A DNA stretch of 59,289 nucleotides from Welwitschia mirabilis (taxonomy: Eukaryota > Gnetophyta > Gnetopsida > Welwitschiales). Within the stretch, counting starts at the first letter, position 1. Each line of letters begins with the position of its first letter. Shown here piece after piece: positions 36,961 through 47,592 of the stretch. Location of the stretch: assembly GCA_051453625.1 (NCBI GenBank), contig JBOZIK010000001.1, positions 281,123,874 to 281,183,162 of the forward strand. The letters are read 5' to 3'. The position numbers were made by a program, and so were the translations under genes. The notes under the pieces are model-generated. The model worked only from the letters and a program-made list of their open reading frames with translations. It made no database searches and was not told where the DNA came from.

Positions 36961-38250
36961 TTCTATCCTCTTAAATAATGGCAGGTGTTTGGATTTGAAT
37001 TTCTATGATCACTTTAAGATAACCTTGTCTACTAAGAGCATCTATAATCTTATTTTACTTACCTTTATGGTATAAAATCTCTAGACCAAAATTGAATAAA
37101 AATTTCATCCATATTCTTTACCTAAGTTTTAAGGTTAGTTGAGTGAAAATATATTTTAGAATTTTATGATCTATTCAAACATGAAACTTTAACTATAAAG
37201 ATAATTATTTTACAACTTTAGAGCAAAAATTGCTATAGTTAATTCAAGATCATGAATAAAATAATTTCTTTTATGAGTTTTAAGTTGTCTTAATTCATAA
37301 GATATTACTCTTTTATTCTATTTAAGAACTACTCCAAGACCTTCTGTAGATGCATTAGTATAAACTATAAAGGTTTTTTAATCATTTAGTATTACTAAAA
37401 AAAGAGTACTAGTTAATCATTCTTTAAGATGATTAAATAATTACTGATATTTTTCAATTAATGGAAAATCCTTATTTTTCTTTAAAAGTGTTGTAATGAA
37501 GAAGCTATCTTAAGGAAGATGAAGATTAATTGATGATAGTACCTAAAAATCTAAGAAAGATTCTAACCTCCATAATGCTTGTAAGTGTTAGCTAATTCAN
37601 NNNNNNNNNNNNNNNNNNNNNNNNNNNNNNNGGATACTACATGATATAAAAATTGAATGGATTCTTTTCAAAAAGAGCATTTTACCCTATTAACATATAA
37701 ATGGTAATTTTTTAAAGTTAGTAATACTATTCCTAAGTGTTTCTCATGCTCTTCATAAGTCTTAGAATAAATGATAATATTAATAATAAATACTATTACA
37801 AAGGAATCAAGATGTGATTGAAAGATTTAATTCATAAGACTCGGAAATACTATAGGGACATTAGTTAAATTAAAAGGCATAATAGTGAACTTGTAATGCA
37901 CATAGAAAGTTTTAAATTCTATTTTATGAATTTCTTCTTCCTTAATTCAAACTTGGTAATATCCAAATTTTAAATCAACTTTTGAAAATGCCTTAACTTG
38001 CTTGAGATGATTAAAAAGATCCTCTATTCTTCATAGTAAATACTTGTTCTTAATGGTTACCTTATTTAGTTATGTATAAGCAATGCATAATCTTAGCATT
38101 TTATCTTTCTTCTTTATAAATAATACAGATGCTCCTCATGGTGATACCCTAGGATGGAAAAAAAGCTTTTTGTAAGAGTTCTTCAAGATGAATTTTTAAT
38201 TCTTTTATTTCTATAGAAGAAATTCTATATGATGTCTTAGAAATTGATTG
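36961..38250 (-). pseudogene. Chromovirus reverse transcriptase and RNase H (broken, catalytic loop changed)
   Basis: RT blocks in order on the minus strand are GASVLFIKKKDKMLRLCIAYT, LNKVTIKNKYLL-RIEDLFNHL, KAFSKVDLKFGYYQV, EIHKIEFKTFYVHYKFTIMPF, LTNVPIVF, then VIVFIINIIIYSKTYEEHEKHL. The family has F-I/V-D-D at the polymerase active site; here the bases at 37763-37799 give FIIN, so both catalytic Asp residues are lost. RNase H follows with KTFIVYTNASTEGLGVVLK, KRVIS-ELRQLKTH, IHDLELTIAIFALK and a DALSR-type end (37380-37030). A 32-N gap lies at 37600-37631 between RT and RNase H. Several stops are present. Confidence 0.85.
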
Positions 38251-38689
38251 GGTTCCTAGGATCAGTTCAATGGAAAACTCAACTTCCCAAAGTAATAGCA
38301 TTCCTGGTAATTCTATTATAAATACATTAAGATATTCTTAGATTATTGTTATATTATTTTACTAAAGTTTCTCCTTCCTTCATGCTAATTGATTTAGCTA
38401 TATCATATAAAGTGGTTATTCCCTCTTAATTTCTATTGTTATATGATTTACATTAATTAAATTATCCATCACTGACTTATAATGAACCTAAAAGGCTAGT
38501 TTTTGATGATGATTCATCATTTCTACTTGATGCATTTCAAAATTTATAATTGCTTTGTTTTACATTAATCAATTCATACACAAAACAATGTTGTATTTTC
38601 CTAAGTTAATAACAATTGGTTATATCCAAAAAACTCCCCTACTTATGGATAAAGTACAATTCTAGACCTATTGATTAACCTTGGATATG

Positions 38690-38832
38690 GATCCATTCGC
38701 AAGGTTTATGCTTGCCTTAATTAAATCACAATTTAATTTTTCTCTTATAAATATTCTAGAAGATATGAAGCAATGAGCTACTCTATAATCAAATAAAATA
38801 ACTACTTTTTTATTATTAAGTAAAACCTTACC
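38690..38832 (-). pseudogene. Chromovirus protease core (catalytic triad changed)
   Basis: Minus-strand GKVLLNNKKVVILFDYRVAH followed by CFISSRIFIREKLNCDLI aligns with the retropepsin core, where DSGATHCFIS is usual. Here it is DYRVAHCFIS (38773-38790): the Asp is kept, but Ser-Gly became Tyr-Arg. This stretch is open, unlike its neighbours. The linker to RT (38250-38690) is degraded. Confidence 0.75.
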
Positions 38833-39249
38833 TTTTATGATTAAGCTCTAAAATTGCACCTCTTAATTATCTACTCCTACTTAAAGTCATCCTACTAACT
38901 GATAAATGCTTTTTGATCTTTGAGAATATTTTAGTTATTATATAAAAGGGTCTTTGTTATGTAAAATGTAATATCCATTGTTATACTGGTTATGATACTA
39001 ATTCTGACTAGGAATTTGCTTGAAATTAAATCTGTGAGGTTGATTACTTATATGGCTTTAACTAGAAAGATTCTAGTTCTTTTGAATGGAGTCTCCTTAG
39101 GTTGATTAAAATTCCTATTTCTACTATTACTACAATTGACATTATATTTGTAAAGTCCCAATTTTTATTTTGATAACATATTTGTAATTAATTTCCCTTA
39201 AGGTTATATTACTATCAAGGAATTCTTTTCTTACTTTCTTGTTTTCTTT

Positions 39250-39985
39250 ACTACTTTGGTTCTACTATCTGTTCCTTTTTTATAGCCTCCACTAGCTTCT
39301 TAGGTTGAAATGTGGATACTTTAGCAGTAATAGTAAAAATAAGACTATCAATAAAGATTTTTTTTTAGATTCGTCATCTAGAAATATGTGTGATACATAT
39401 CTTAATAATTCTACAAATTTGCATTCTTGAGATGTTGTAGTCATATTAGGGGCTTGTGTAATTATAGAATTATATAACCTTCTACTAAATATATAACTTG
39501 GTGATAAATGTTTCTTTAAATATGTGCTCAAATTTCCTCCATAAAAGTTTCACATCTTTTAACTTGGTCATATAAGTTTTTTGTCATATGTTAGCTTCTC
39601 CTTATAGCATATAAATAGCTAAAGAAGCCTTTTTATATTCATCACATCCTAAGGTACTTATAACCTTTTCAACATTACTTTGGATGGATCTAAACCTCCT
39701 ACAAACTATAGTAGATTTAGCTTAATGAAATCTTGAATTAGTTTCCTTATACCCACTTCGTTAGGTTGATTTATATTAATGTTTACATGTGGGTTTTAAC
39801 CTTGATTTACTATTTATGAAAGGAACTGTGTAAATACATTTATTAATGCTTCTAGATTAAGGTTGAATGGGGGTTAATTTCTAATATTAAATTGATAAAT
39901 ATCTTGGTAATTATCTTGATGTTGATTAGTTGTTACAAGTAAAATTATCTTAAGGTTTAACTAATGATGATGAGGCATCCAAAAG
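39250..39985 (-). pseudogene. Chromovirus gag (broken)
   Basis: A possible start is MPHHH at about 39980. It is followed by a Gln/Asn-rich segment (NQHQDNYQDIYQFN), FVGGLDPSKVMLKRL matching the capsid phrase F-x-G-x-x-D-P, LFICYKEKLTYDKK, then the longest open piece (39531-39292). That piece has FYGGNLSTYLKKHLSPSY before and within it and EFVELLRYVSHIF-like sequence after. The order and distance to the protease fit gag. A zinc knuckle is not clearly seen. Only about 200 bases remain upstream before the Athila-like LTR begins. Confidence 0.7.
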
Positions 39986-40189
39986 AAGTAAAAATTATTA
40001 CAAGATTATGCTTGAAAATGAATAAATGTTATTAAACTTAGAAATATGTTATGATATTAGAAAGGACATTGATATCATCATGAGGTAATCATTCCTCACT
40101 TTTATTTACATCTATTTTATAACTTAAAGTACATAATTAACTTCCCCTTTCTTTCTTTTAAATAGACATGATTTATAGGTTTATAAGTT

Positions 40190-41504
40190 ATTTGTTAACA
40201 TGGGAAAATTATCATTTTGATCAAGTTAATTAATTAATTTATCTTAATAAAAGATATTAATGTAATCTATTTTATCATAAAAGCATTTTTTTTATTTATT
40301 TTCTATAATAATCATGAACTTATTATTTGCCCATGACATTTCTAGAATAAATATCACACTTCGAAGTTCATGCTCAAAGTGCTCCCAGTCTCTAAGAGTA
40401 AAACACTTCAATTTGTATGTTCTTGAATTGTCATGTAGAATTTAGTCAAATGGAGTTTTGGGTTAAATCCAATTTTATCTTAAGAATTACTTGCATCTTT
40501 GATGACACATGGCAATGATAATAATGACATGCAACAACAACATATGGAATTGCTGAGTAGGATGAAGATCAAGATACATGGTAATGATAGTGGTTAATAG
40601 AAGTAGTGGCATCCAAGAGCTAAGTGTTGGCCTCATCATGATGATCTCTAGCTAATAAAAAATTAAATCCCTAGATAATACCATTATTTTTTGTAATCAT
40701 TCATCTAACACTATAAGATAAAGACTTGTAACTACCCCCATCCCCATCCTTATCTATAAAATAGCCTTAAGCCCTCCATTATAACATTCTTTATTTTGAG
40801 TAAAGCATAGAATCTTTGGAGCATCAAGTTATAATGGCCTTTTAAGTGCTTCTTTGGGAGTAATCTTGCTTTTAGGTATATCTTATGAAGTTTTTTTAAC
40901 TTCCTTCTATCTCTAATATAATGTGCGTTTTCTTTGAATAACTACTTAACAATTGTTTTCTTTTGATTGTTAGTCACAAATCATTATGTACTAGGAATGC
41001 TTAAGTAAAATCATAACTATCAAGATTATTTTACCAACTAATTGAATTTAATTAGTTAATTGGTCTAAGTCTTAGTCATTTCATGGATCTTGAGTACCGA
41101 AAGTTATTACTTTCCATTTTTATTATAATGTTGTAAAGGATCAATAACTTTCGAATTTACTAACATTCATATAGTGAATGAGATAATATCACCATCACTT
41201 AAGCCATCATTCTTAATAGTATGAAGTTTGTTTTAGAATAGAGCAGCATATAGTTGAGTGAGGAATTGTGAAAGGACAATCTGGGAAAATACTTGGACCT
41301 TGCTCACTTGCCACTGTTTTAAATGAAAATTTACAACACCTTTCTCAATATTATCTTTTCTATTTTATTTTAATTTGTAAAATTTCAATTAAGTAAGAGT
41401 TTATATTAATTTTATTTATCCAACCCCAGTCATTCCTACAATAAAATGATACTAGGTCCTTATCTAGTTTTAAATCCAATTCATGTATTAAAATGAGCTA
41501 GATT
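40190..41504 (+). repeat. 5' LTR of Athila-like element 2 (first copy)
   Basis: Aligns with the 3' LTR from about 48070: ATAATAATCATGAA, CATGACATTT-TAG, GGGTTAAATC, TATAAAAT-GCCTT-AGCCCTCCATTATA, GTGAATGAGATAAT. The first roughly 190 bases, including TGACATCC, are missing at the junction with the chromovirus leader. A TATA box is at 40755. Confidence 0.75.
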
Positions 41505-41506
41505 TT

Positions 41507-41523
41507 TGCACTATTATTTAGGA
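41507..41523 (+). other. Decayed tRNA-Asp primer binding site (first copy)
   Basis: TGCACTATTATTTAGGA follows the LTR end. Against TGGCGCCGTTGCCGGGGA it shows one deleted G and eight substitutions, seven of them C-to-T or G-to-A. The sequence after it (ACACAGTAGCTACTC) matches the leader of element 1 (GACATAGTAGCTTTT). Confidence 0.65.
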
Positions 41524-42130
41524 TAATAACACAGTAGCTACTCAAAAAGAGCATAAATTTTAATTTCTTGCAATTCTTTTAGTTAGTTTTTGTTTTTCTA
41601 GTGGTGGGTATTAGTCCTCTTCAGTGATACCTAAACTAGTCTAGTTTTTATTTCTTTTATGTGTTTGTTAATCTTTCTTTTTAGTGGTTGGTACTAGTCA
41701 TTTCTAGTGAAATCTAAACTAGTCCAACTTTGAGTTCTCTTTAGTTTTCTTTTCTCTAAGTTGATTAGCATTGTAGATCTAATAAATTTTTTACATGTTG
41801 CAACCAAGAAGCGAAAAAACTACTAGTTATTTCTAATGAACCCAAAACTGCTCCAACTTTGAGTTTTCTTTCCTCTAAGTTGATTTGCATTGTAGGTCTA
41901 ATAGTGTTTTTACATGTCATAACTAAGGAGCAAAAAAATTAAAATTTAACTCACTTTGTATGATTTTTATTTTTTGTGTTTTTTTGGTTTTAATTTTTCA
42001 TGTGAGCTTATAATTATCAATACTAAACATNNNNNNNNNNNNNNNNNNNNNNNNNNNNNNNNNNNNNNNNNNNNNNNNNNNNNNNNNNNNNNNNNNNNNN
42101 NNNNNNNNNNNNNNNNNNNNNNNNNNNNNN

Positions 42131-42954
42131 TTATTTTTTGTAATCATTCATCTAACCTTATAAGATAAAAACTTGTAACTACCCCCATCCCCATCCTTGT
42201 CTATAAAATAGCCTTAAGCCCTCCATTATAACATTCTTTATTTTAATCAAAGCATAGAATCTTTAGAGCATCAAGTTATAATGGAATTTTAAGTGCTTCT
42301 GTGGGGAGTAATCTTGCTTTTAGGGATATCTTGTGAAGTTTTTTTAACTTCCTTCTATCTCTAATATAATGTGAATTTTCTTTGAATAAATACTTAACAA
42401 TCGTTTTCTTTTAATTGTTAGTCACAAATCCTTATGTACTAGGAATGATTAAGTAAAATCATAACTATTAAGATTCTTTTACCAACTAAGTAAATTCAAT
42501 TAGTTAATTGGTCTAAGTCTTAGTAATTTCATGGATCTTGAGTACCTAAAGTTATTACTTTCCATTTTTATTATAATGTTATGAAGGATCAATAACTTTC
42601 GAATTCAATAACATTCATATAGTGAATGAGATAATGTCACCATCACCTAAGCCATCATTCTTAATAGTCTGAAGTTTGTTTTAGGATAGACCAACATATA
42701 GTTGAGTGAGGAATTGCGAAAGGACAATCTGGGAAAATACTTGGACCTTGCTCACTTTCCACTGTTTTAAATGAAAATTTATAACACCTTTCTCAATATT
42801 ATCTTTTCTATTTTCTTTTAATTTGTAAACTTTCAATTAAGTAAGAGTTTATATTAATTTTGTTTATCCAACCCCAGTCATTCCTATAAAAAAATGATAC
42901 TAGGTTATTATTGAGTTTTAAATCCAATTCATGTACTAAAATGAGCTAGATTTT
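42131..42954 (+). repeat. 5' LTR of element 2, second copy across the gap
   Basis: Right-hand copy of the LTR half at 40684-41506, with its own TATAAAATA at 42202-42210. It ends before the second PBS copy. Confidence 0.75.
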
Positions 42955-42971
42955 TGCACTATTATTTAGGA
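42955..42971 (+). other. Decayed tRNA-Asp primer binding site (second copy)
   Basis: The same 17 bases as at 41507-41523, in the duplicated block. This copy is continuous with the coding part of the element. Confidence 0.65.
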
Positions 42972-43477
42972 TAATGACACAGTAGCTACTCAGAAAGAGC
43001 ATAAATTTTAATTTCTTGCAATTTTTTAGTTAGTTTTTGTTTTTCTAGTGGTGGGTATTAGTCCTCTTCAATGATACCTAAACTAGTCTAGTTTTTATTT
43101 CTTTTATATGTTTGTTAATCTTTCTTTCTAGTGGTTGGTATTGATCATTTCTAGTGAAATCTAAACTAGTCCAACTTTGAGTTCTCTTTAGTTTTATTTT
43201 CTCTAAGTTGATTTGCATTATATATCTAATAATGTTTTTACATGTTGCAACCAAGAAGCAAAAAAACTACTAGTTATTTCTAATGAAACCAAAACTGGTC
43301 CAGCTTTGAGTTTTCTTTGCTCTAAGTTAATTTACATTATAGGTCTAATAGTGTTTTTACATGTCATAACCAAGGAGCAAAAAAATTAAAATTTAACTCA
43401 CTTTGTATGCTTTTTATTTTCTGTGTTTTTTTGGTTTTAATTTCTTATGTGAGCTTACAATTATCAATACTAAACAT

Positions 43478-43827
43478 TCAAAATTTTTTTTGCTTTTCAT
43501 TAGATTTGATTTTGTGTGTACATCATTTTTATTTCTCTTTTGATTTTTATATGACCTTATAACATCAAAGACTTTGTGAGAGATGTATAAAGCCACAAGA
43601 TATAAATGATAATTAAATCAGTGCTGCACTTTCCTTGACTGGTGCTACTACCCTTTTTGGTTAAAACTCTCTCATACTTTACATAGAGCCTTATCTAACC
43701 CTAAAACCTTTTTAATATTAGGCCTCTCTATATATTTTAAAGGTCATAAAAATGTAACCTTTTAGTAAACTTGATATATCATTTTCTGAAGGCGTGACAT
43801 GGGTGGGAATGTACTCCTCTTGGAAGA
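43478..43827 (+). other. Leader of element 2, no gene
   Basis: T-rich sequence that continues the leader past the end of the duplicated block. No conserved motif was found. Confidence 0.5.
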
Positions 43828-45242
43828 TTGTATGAATCATCTTATGAGCCTCATTTTACATGTGGAAACTATGATAGTTCCTACAAAATACCTAATCATG
43901 TTCAATCTAAAACTATAGGAGATTACATTCGACCCAATAAAACTATAGGGAACTATATCCAATACAATTACAACAACCCTAATCCTACATCCTCTTTTCC
44001 ATATTCATTTGCCTAACACCCTCACATATAAATCAACCTAAATTTGAAAAATCTTATTTTTAATAATAATTTAATTTTATGCCTTCCCTCATCCCTCATG
44101 ATCCTTATTCATATTTACTTAATCCTTTACCTCCAAATTTATACATGCAACAACAATCTTCATTCACCCCATTTGAGGAGTGAGTTAAAAAATTCATGGA
44201 TATGTAAGTTCAAATTAATAATGGCCATGAAAAAATAATGCTTCTCTTTCCTAATTAACTTAACCCACACCTAAATCCTCCAACAAATAACTCATACTAA
44301 TCTCCAATCATTAGTATTCTCAACCAACAAAAGAAAGACCTTTCTATAATTTGTGAACCCAAAAATTTTGAAAAGCTTGAAAGGATTACAGATAGTAGAA
44401 CCAATGATACCCAAACCATTAGGGATGTGGAAGAAACCAATGAGGAAATTCCTGAGGACCTTAACTTAAAGGATGCACTAGTAAATAATCAATTATTCAT
44501 GAGTAATCTATACTTTAGTAGAGGATTAGATATGTCAAAGGATGAGCAATCATCAAAAGATGAACAACCATTTAAAGGAGGCTATACCTTAGAGAGTCAC
44601 ACAATAAAGGATAAGCCATTAAGTGAAAATAANNNNNNNNNNAATAACAAAGAAAACATTAAATCGCAACCATTATCACTTAAGGAATTGCATGATGAGG
44701 AATTCCATAGTAAACTTAATAAGGAAAAGAACATTAGCAAAGAACCCATACATGATTCATCCTATGAGAAATCCTCATCTTTTTGGCAACAACTCCATAA
44801 GCTAATAATTTCATCTTCATCTTTATCTAATAAGAAAATTACAAGCGTTAATGAAAGAGATAAATCTTCTTTAGAATTGAAGCCACCTTTTAAAGACCTT
44901 ACACATGATTCCTCCCATGAACATCTACCTTGTTAAATGATTTCTAGTTCATCTTTGCCTTCTTTCTAAAATGATGTCTTGTAAGAGTTGTTAAATAACC
45001 ATAGAAAACATAAAGGGTGGGCTATTTTTTATTTCAAATGCATAAATCTTTCTAGTTATGCTAATGTTATTTCTAATTTCATGAACTCCTGCATAAAAAA
45101 CTACATGGATTCTCTCCTAATTCAAAATGCTTGGCAAAGTTTCAAATCATCTAATGGTTGGTTCCACACTCTTGACCCTTCATGCACACATCACCTTAGA
45201 GAATTTTTAGTTTTATTAGATTTTTCTTTAAAATTATTTTTT
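43828..45242 (+). pseudogene. Athila-like gag C-terminus joined to the start of RT (broken)
   Basis: A 62-codon Tyr/Asn/Pro-rich piece (43828-44016) is followed, after a frame change, by one frame from ATG 44079 to 44936 with few stops. This holds LYMQQQSSFTPFEE then VKKFMDM and QINNGHEKIM, a helical gag C-terminal-like part. A long acidic Ser/Lys-rich linker follows (EETNEEIPEDLNLKDAL, KDEQSSKDEQPFKGG, HDSSYEKSS), interrupted by 10 N at 44633-44642. It ends SLELKPPFKDL near 44870-44900. After short stops, the frame at 44976-45242 reads ELLNNHRKHKGWAI, which resembles the ELKPLP to HKKAIGW entry of Athila/Tat RT. RT then breaks off. No protease motif is present. Confidence 0.6.
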
Positions 45243-45568
45243 TAGGTTGAAATTATTTTATAAAAAATAAAAAATTAAAAATAGTCATGCTTGATAGTAT
45301 TTCTCGGCTAAAACCTCCCAAGCACTACCATGTATATAATCATTGCCTTAAACTCCTTTACATAGGAAACTAAAAATTTTACTCCTACCATTGAATAAGC
45401 CATCATTTTCTTAAGCCTTTCCGTTCTCCCCTCTCATTTCCCATTAACCTCACTAAGCCTACAAATCATCCACCCTAACAGTCAACCTATGAATTTTTAA
45501 TACTTATAAACCTAAGTTAATGGCATTTAATAAAAAATAATAATAATAATAAACAAATAAATAATAAG

Positions 45569-45752
45569 TGATCTTATTATCACTTAAGTAATGATCATGA
45601 TTAAGTATAGNNNNNNNNNNNNNNNNNNNNNNNNNNNNNNNNNNNNNNNNNNNNNNNNNNNNNNNNNNNNNNNNNNNNNNNNNNNNNNNNNNNNNNNNNN
45701 NNNNNNNNNNTGATCTTATTATCACTTAAGTAATGATCATGATTAAGTATAG
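45569..45752 (+). repeat. 42-bp duplication flanking an N gap
   Basis: TGATCTTATTATCACTTAAG and the following 22 bases are identical on both sides of the 100-N gap at 45611-45710. Confidence 0.85.
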
Positions 45753-45812
45753 TTATAGGTTTTTAAGAAAGAGTTACGCGTATTTTGAATTTAATCGTTA
45801 AAGGCACGATCA

Positions 45813-47350
45813 ATTAAGGTCTTTAATTTTGGTAAAACATGCTAAAAATGTGGAATCTACCTCATATTTTTGTTCCTTGTTTTAAAGATTTTGATGGAAA
45901 CAAGAGTTTCCTTAATTAGGCTAATGAACAAATGACCCTTTTAAGGTTCATAAAAAATGAATATGAGAAGTAGAAAAAAGAATGTAAAATGTCTTCTCCA
46001 AATACACATATCATTAGTCACTTAATTTAGTTTAGTTAACTATATTGGGGATATGAACACTCACTGTTAATTCAACTCTAATGATCTAATTACAACATAA
46101 TCAACTGTATCAAAGCTATAAACACTCGTTAGTAATGTAATACTAATTTCTTCACAAAACAATAGGCTTAAATTTGATGAAAAAAAATGTTGTAACATTA
46201 GATGCTTAAAGTGATTTAAAGGCTTAAACTAAGGACATTTACACTAGTATAAATTGAAAACAAAGGGAAAAAAAAGATGAAAATTAAAGGTTTTATATGA
46301 TTTATTGTCTTTCATACTTAAGATTTGCTGTGATTTCTTGAATTCATATAAGTTATTTGATCAAGACTACACTTAGTTAATTTTGAGAATCCACTAAAAA
46401 ATACAAAAAAATAATAAGGGTCATTAACTTAGATAAGTTTCCTAATTTATTCATTAGGGTTTTATGGTTAATTCTTTTAACACATTTTTATTTTCCATCT
46501 CCATTACCAATTTCATTTCACCCTTATTNNNNNNNNNNNNNNNNNNNNNNNNNNNNNNNNNNNNNNNNNNNNNNNNNNNNNNNNNNNNNNNNNNNNNNNN
46601 NNNNNNNNNNNNNNNNNNNNNNNNNNNNCTTAAGGTGTTTAATTTTGGTAAAACATGGCTAAAAAGGTGGAATCTACCTCATATTTTTGTTCCTTGTTTT
46701 AAAGATTTTGATGGGAATAAGAGTTTTCTTAATTAGGCTAATGAGCAAATGATGCTTTTAAGGTTCATAAAAATGAATATGAGAAGTAGAAAAAAAGAAC
46801 GTAAAATCTCTTCTCCAAATACACATATCATTAGTCACTTAATTTAGTTTAGTTAACTATAGTGGGGATATGGACACTCACTGTTAATGCAACTCTAATG
46901 ATCTAATTACAACATAATCAATTGTATCAAAGCTATAAACACTCGTTAGTAATGCAATACTAATTTCTTCACAAAACAACAGGCTTAAATTTGTTGGAAA
47001 AAAATGTTGTAACATTAGATGCTTAAAGTGATTCAAAGGATTAAACTAAGGACATTTACACTAGTAGAAATGGAAAATAAAGGGAAAAAAGATAAAAATT
47101 AGAGGTTTTATATGATTTATTGTTTTTCAACTTTCATACTTGAGAATTGCTATGATTTCTTGGATTCATATAAGTTATTTGATCAAGACTACACTTAGTT
47201 AATTTTGAGAATCTACTGAAAAATATAAAAACATAATAAGGATCATTAACTTAGATAAGTTTTCTCATTTATTCATTAGGGTTTTATGGTTCATTCTTTT
47301 GACACATTTTTATTTTCCATCTCCATTACCAATTTCATTTCACCCTTATT
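45813..47350 (+). repeat. About 716-bp duplication flanking an N gap
   Basis: Bases 45813-46528 and 46629-47350 are nearly the same, ending in CATTTCACCCTTATT on both sides. Scattered substitutions and small indels separate the copies. Confidence 0.85.
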
Positions 47351-47580
47351 TCATGAGAAATAAATCTTAAGACATAAACTATTTTCATGTATTGACTTTG
47401 CAATTAATATTTTAATAAAAATATCATTTCGCACTAGTTAGTTTTTTCCCTTTTCATAGGTTAGTTACATTGCCTTACATGCTTTTTAATAAAAGGACTT
47501 GTCAAAATCTTTCGAAGGCTATCTTCTTAAATGATTTAAACACTTTCTATCATAAAACTTTTACGATAAAGTTTACTTTT

Positions 47581-47592
47581 GGTTAGAGGGTA
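47581..47592 (+). other. Polypurine tract of Athila-like element 2
   Basis: GGTTAGAGGGTA lies before TGACATCC. It is seen again at about 47865-47877 in the 183-bp gap-flanking duplication (47552-47734 and 47835-48018). Confidence 0.7.

Larger units (their letters stand above)
40684..43477 (+). repeat. 1347-bp duplication flanking an N gap (LTR plus leader)
   Basis: Bases 40684-42030 recur as 42131-43477, both 1347 long, with scattered substitutions and compensating small indels. The left copy ends and the right copy starts exactly at the 100-N gap. It contains half the LTR, the PBS and the leader. Two alleles or overlapping contigs placed end to end is the simplest reading; a real partial tandem LTR is the alternative. 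Confidence 0.85.
45243..47580 (+). other. Non-coding 3' internal region of element 2
   Basis: 45530-46215 aligns with 22955-23545 of element 1, which shows that both elements share this part. 45813-46528 (716 bp) recurs as 46629-47350 (722 bp) around a 100-N gap, and 45569-45610 recurs as 45711-45752 around another. The apparent tandem repeat is therefore probably assembly-derived. No gene was found. Confidence 0.65.

Noticed and set aside
46629-47350. Tandem repeat expansion in element 2
   Set aside because: The copies meet exactly at a 100-N gap, as at 15 other gaps, so the repeat is not treated as biological.
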